A stretch of 11,029 bases of DNA from Spirogloea muscicola (Eukaryota > Streptophyta > Zygnematophyceae > Spirogloeales > Spirogloeaceae). Numbering within the stretch: position 1 is the first letter of the stretch; every line of letters begins with the position of its first letter. The DNA lies in assembly GCA_009602725.1 (NCBI GenBank), contig WELB01000025.1, positions 156,842 through 167,870 of the forward strand. The letters run 5' to 3'. Positions 10,637 through 11,029 of this stretch are shown here, piece after piece. The position numbers were made by a program, and so were the translations under genes. The notes under the pieces were generated by a model. That model searched no databases. It worked only from the letters and a program-made list of their open reading frames with translations, and was not told the origin of the DNA.

Positions 10637-10651
10637 GGTTATGGGCCCACC
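10637..10651 (+). other. Primer-binding site, half-tRNA initiator-Met type
   Basis: GGTTATGGGCCCACC is complementary over 15 bases to the anticodon arm of plant initiator tRNA-Met (GGUGGGCCCAUAACC, recalled). It is not complementary to the tRNA 3' end, as in most plant copia elements, whose PBS begins TGGTATCAGAGC. Drosophila copia and yeast Ty5 use this internal, half-tRNA type of priming. The site immediately follows the proposed LTR end. Confidence 0.65.
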
Positions 10652-11029
10652 CCTTGGGGGTTCCCTAGGTTCGCTCCCTGTTCTGACTCCCAAGCTAGCC
10701 AGAGATACCAACTGGTTAGTCTGGAAGTATAAAATGAAGAAGCTGCTTCAGTTTCAAAATGTCTGGGATGCTGTAGAGCCTCCAGCTGATCGAGGGCTTT
10801 GTCGGCCCTTCTCTCGTGAGAATGTTGTAGCCTCAGCAATTCTTGCAGCAAATCTGGCTGATGAAGAGGTGATAGGCGTTGTCAACCTGTCTCTGGCCAG
10901 TGGCATCTGGGAGTATCTCAAGAACAAGTTTGAGAACCGAGGAACTGACAGGGCTTACTACCTCAGCATGCGCTTGCGCGAGTGCAGAAAGGAGGAGGAT
11001 GAGCCCATCCAAGCATTTGTAAGCAGGGT
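10641..11029 (+). CDS. gag: Ty1/copia gag (N-terminal part, runs off the window)
   Basis: From ATG at 10641 the frame is open for 129 codons to the window end. Residues 18-47 (KLARDTNWLVWKYKMKKLLQ ...) match the N-terminal copia Gag pattern L-x-x-x-N-W-x-x-W-x-x-x-M-x-x-L (DUF4219 type). Residues 65-126 (A-I-L-A-A-N-L ... ASGIWEYLKNKFENRGTDRA ... EPIQAF) match the UBN2/retrotran_gag domain, which builds the capsid-like particle. Zinc knuckle, protease, integrase and reverse transcriptase would lie downstream. The frame continues upstream through a TAG (10635-10637) to an ATG at 10458, but that part falls in the LTR. No internal stops are seen, so the element may be fairly recent. Confidence 0.85.
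   Translation, partial: MGPPLGGSLGSLPVLTPKLARDTNWLVWKYKMKKLLQFQNVWDAVEPPADRGLCRPFSRENVVASAILAANLADEEVIGVVNLSLASGIWEYLKNKFENRGTDRAYYLSMRLRECRKEEDEPIQAFVSR

Noticed and set aside
10635-10637. Premature stop breaking gag
   Set aside because: The LTR/PBS reading explains the TAG as straddling the LTR end, with gag starting just after it. The alternative is kept as a finding rather than a pseudogene call.

Overview
The window looks like nuclear DNA of a green-lineage eukaryote, most likely a green alga (inference). It is GC-rich with GCC/GGC triplet runs, and its one clear host gene is cut into short exons by GT-AG introns. That gene is a plant-type TFIIB relative. A Ty1/copia retrotransposon enters at the right edge. 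There is no sign of bacterial operons, ribosome binding sites, tRNA or rRNA genes, or CRISPR.

Region by region. 1-3400: no gene I can support. It holds a GCC run at the left edge, several copies of a dispersed hairpin repeat (tandem at about 1017-1200, diverged at 1387-1426 and 1961-2024, inverted at 3191-3245), a cluster of four CACGTG motifs with a long inverted repeat (1522-1664), and a broken reading frame near 2188-2385. 3472-7779, + strand: a split gene for a TFIIB-family factor closest to plant PTF2/BRF2-like proteins. It has a zinc-ribbon first exon, exons for a cyclin-like fold, and a conserved C-terminal region ending at a stop at 7777-7779. The 5' half (3670-4991) is filled with repeats, a CT microsatellite and one undetermined base (N at 3782), and I could not place the first cyclin repeat. 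7780-9879: possible 3' UTR, a 66-codon open frame containing a perfect 15-bp hairpin (8493-8531), a TGTAA motif at 8566, then about 1.3 kb with nothing recognisable. 9880-10211: three more repeat copies. 10212-11029: 5' LTR, primer-binding site and start of gag of a copia element that runs off the window. It is inserted directly against the last repeat copy.

The most rewarding observations are the exon-by-exon reconstruction of the PTF2-like gene; the dense hairpin repeat family (about a dozen full or partial copies in both orientations); and the copia element, whose PBS matches the anticodon arm of initiator tRNA-Met (half-tRNA priming) with the presumed gag AUG lying inside the PBS. All calls come from reading the sequence and from recalled family features; no database search was possible.
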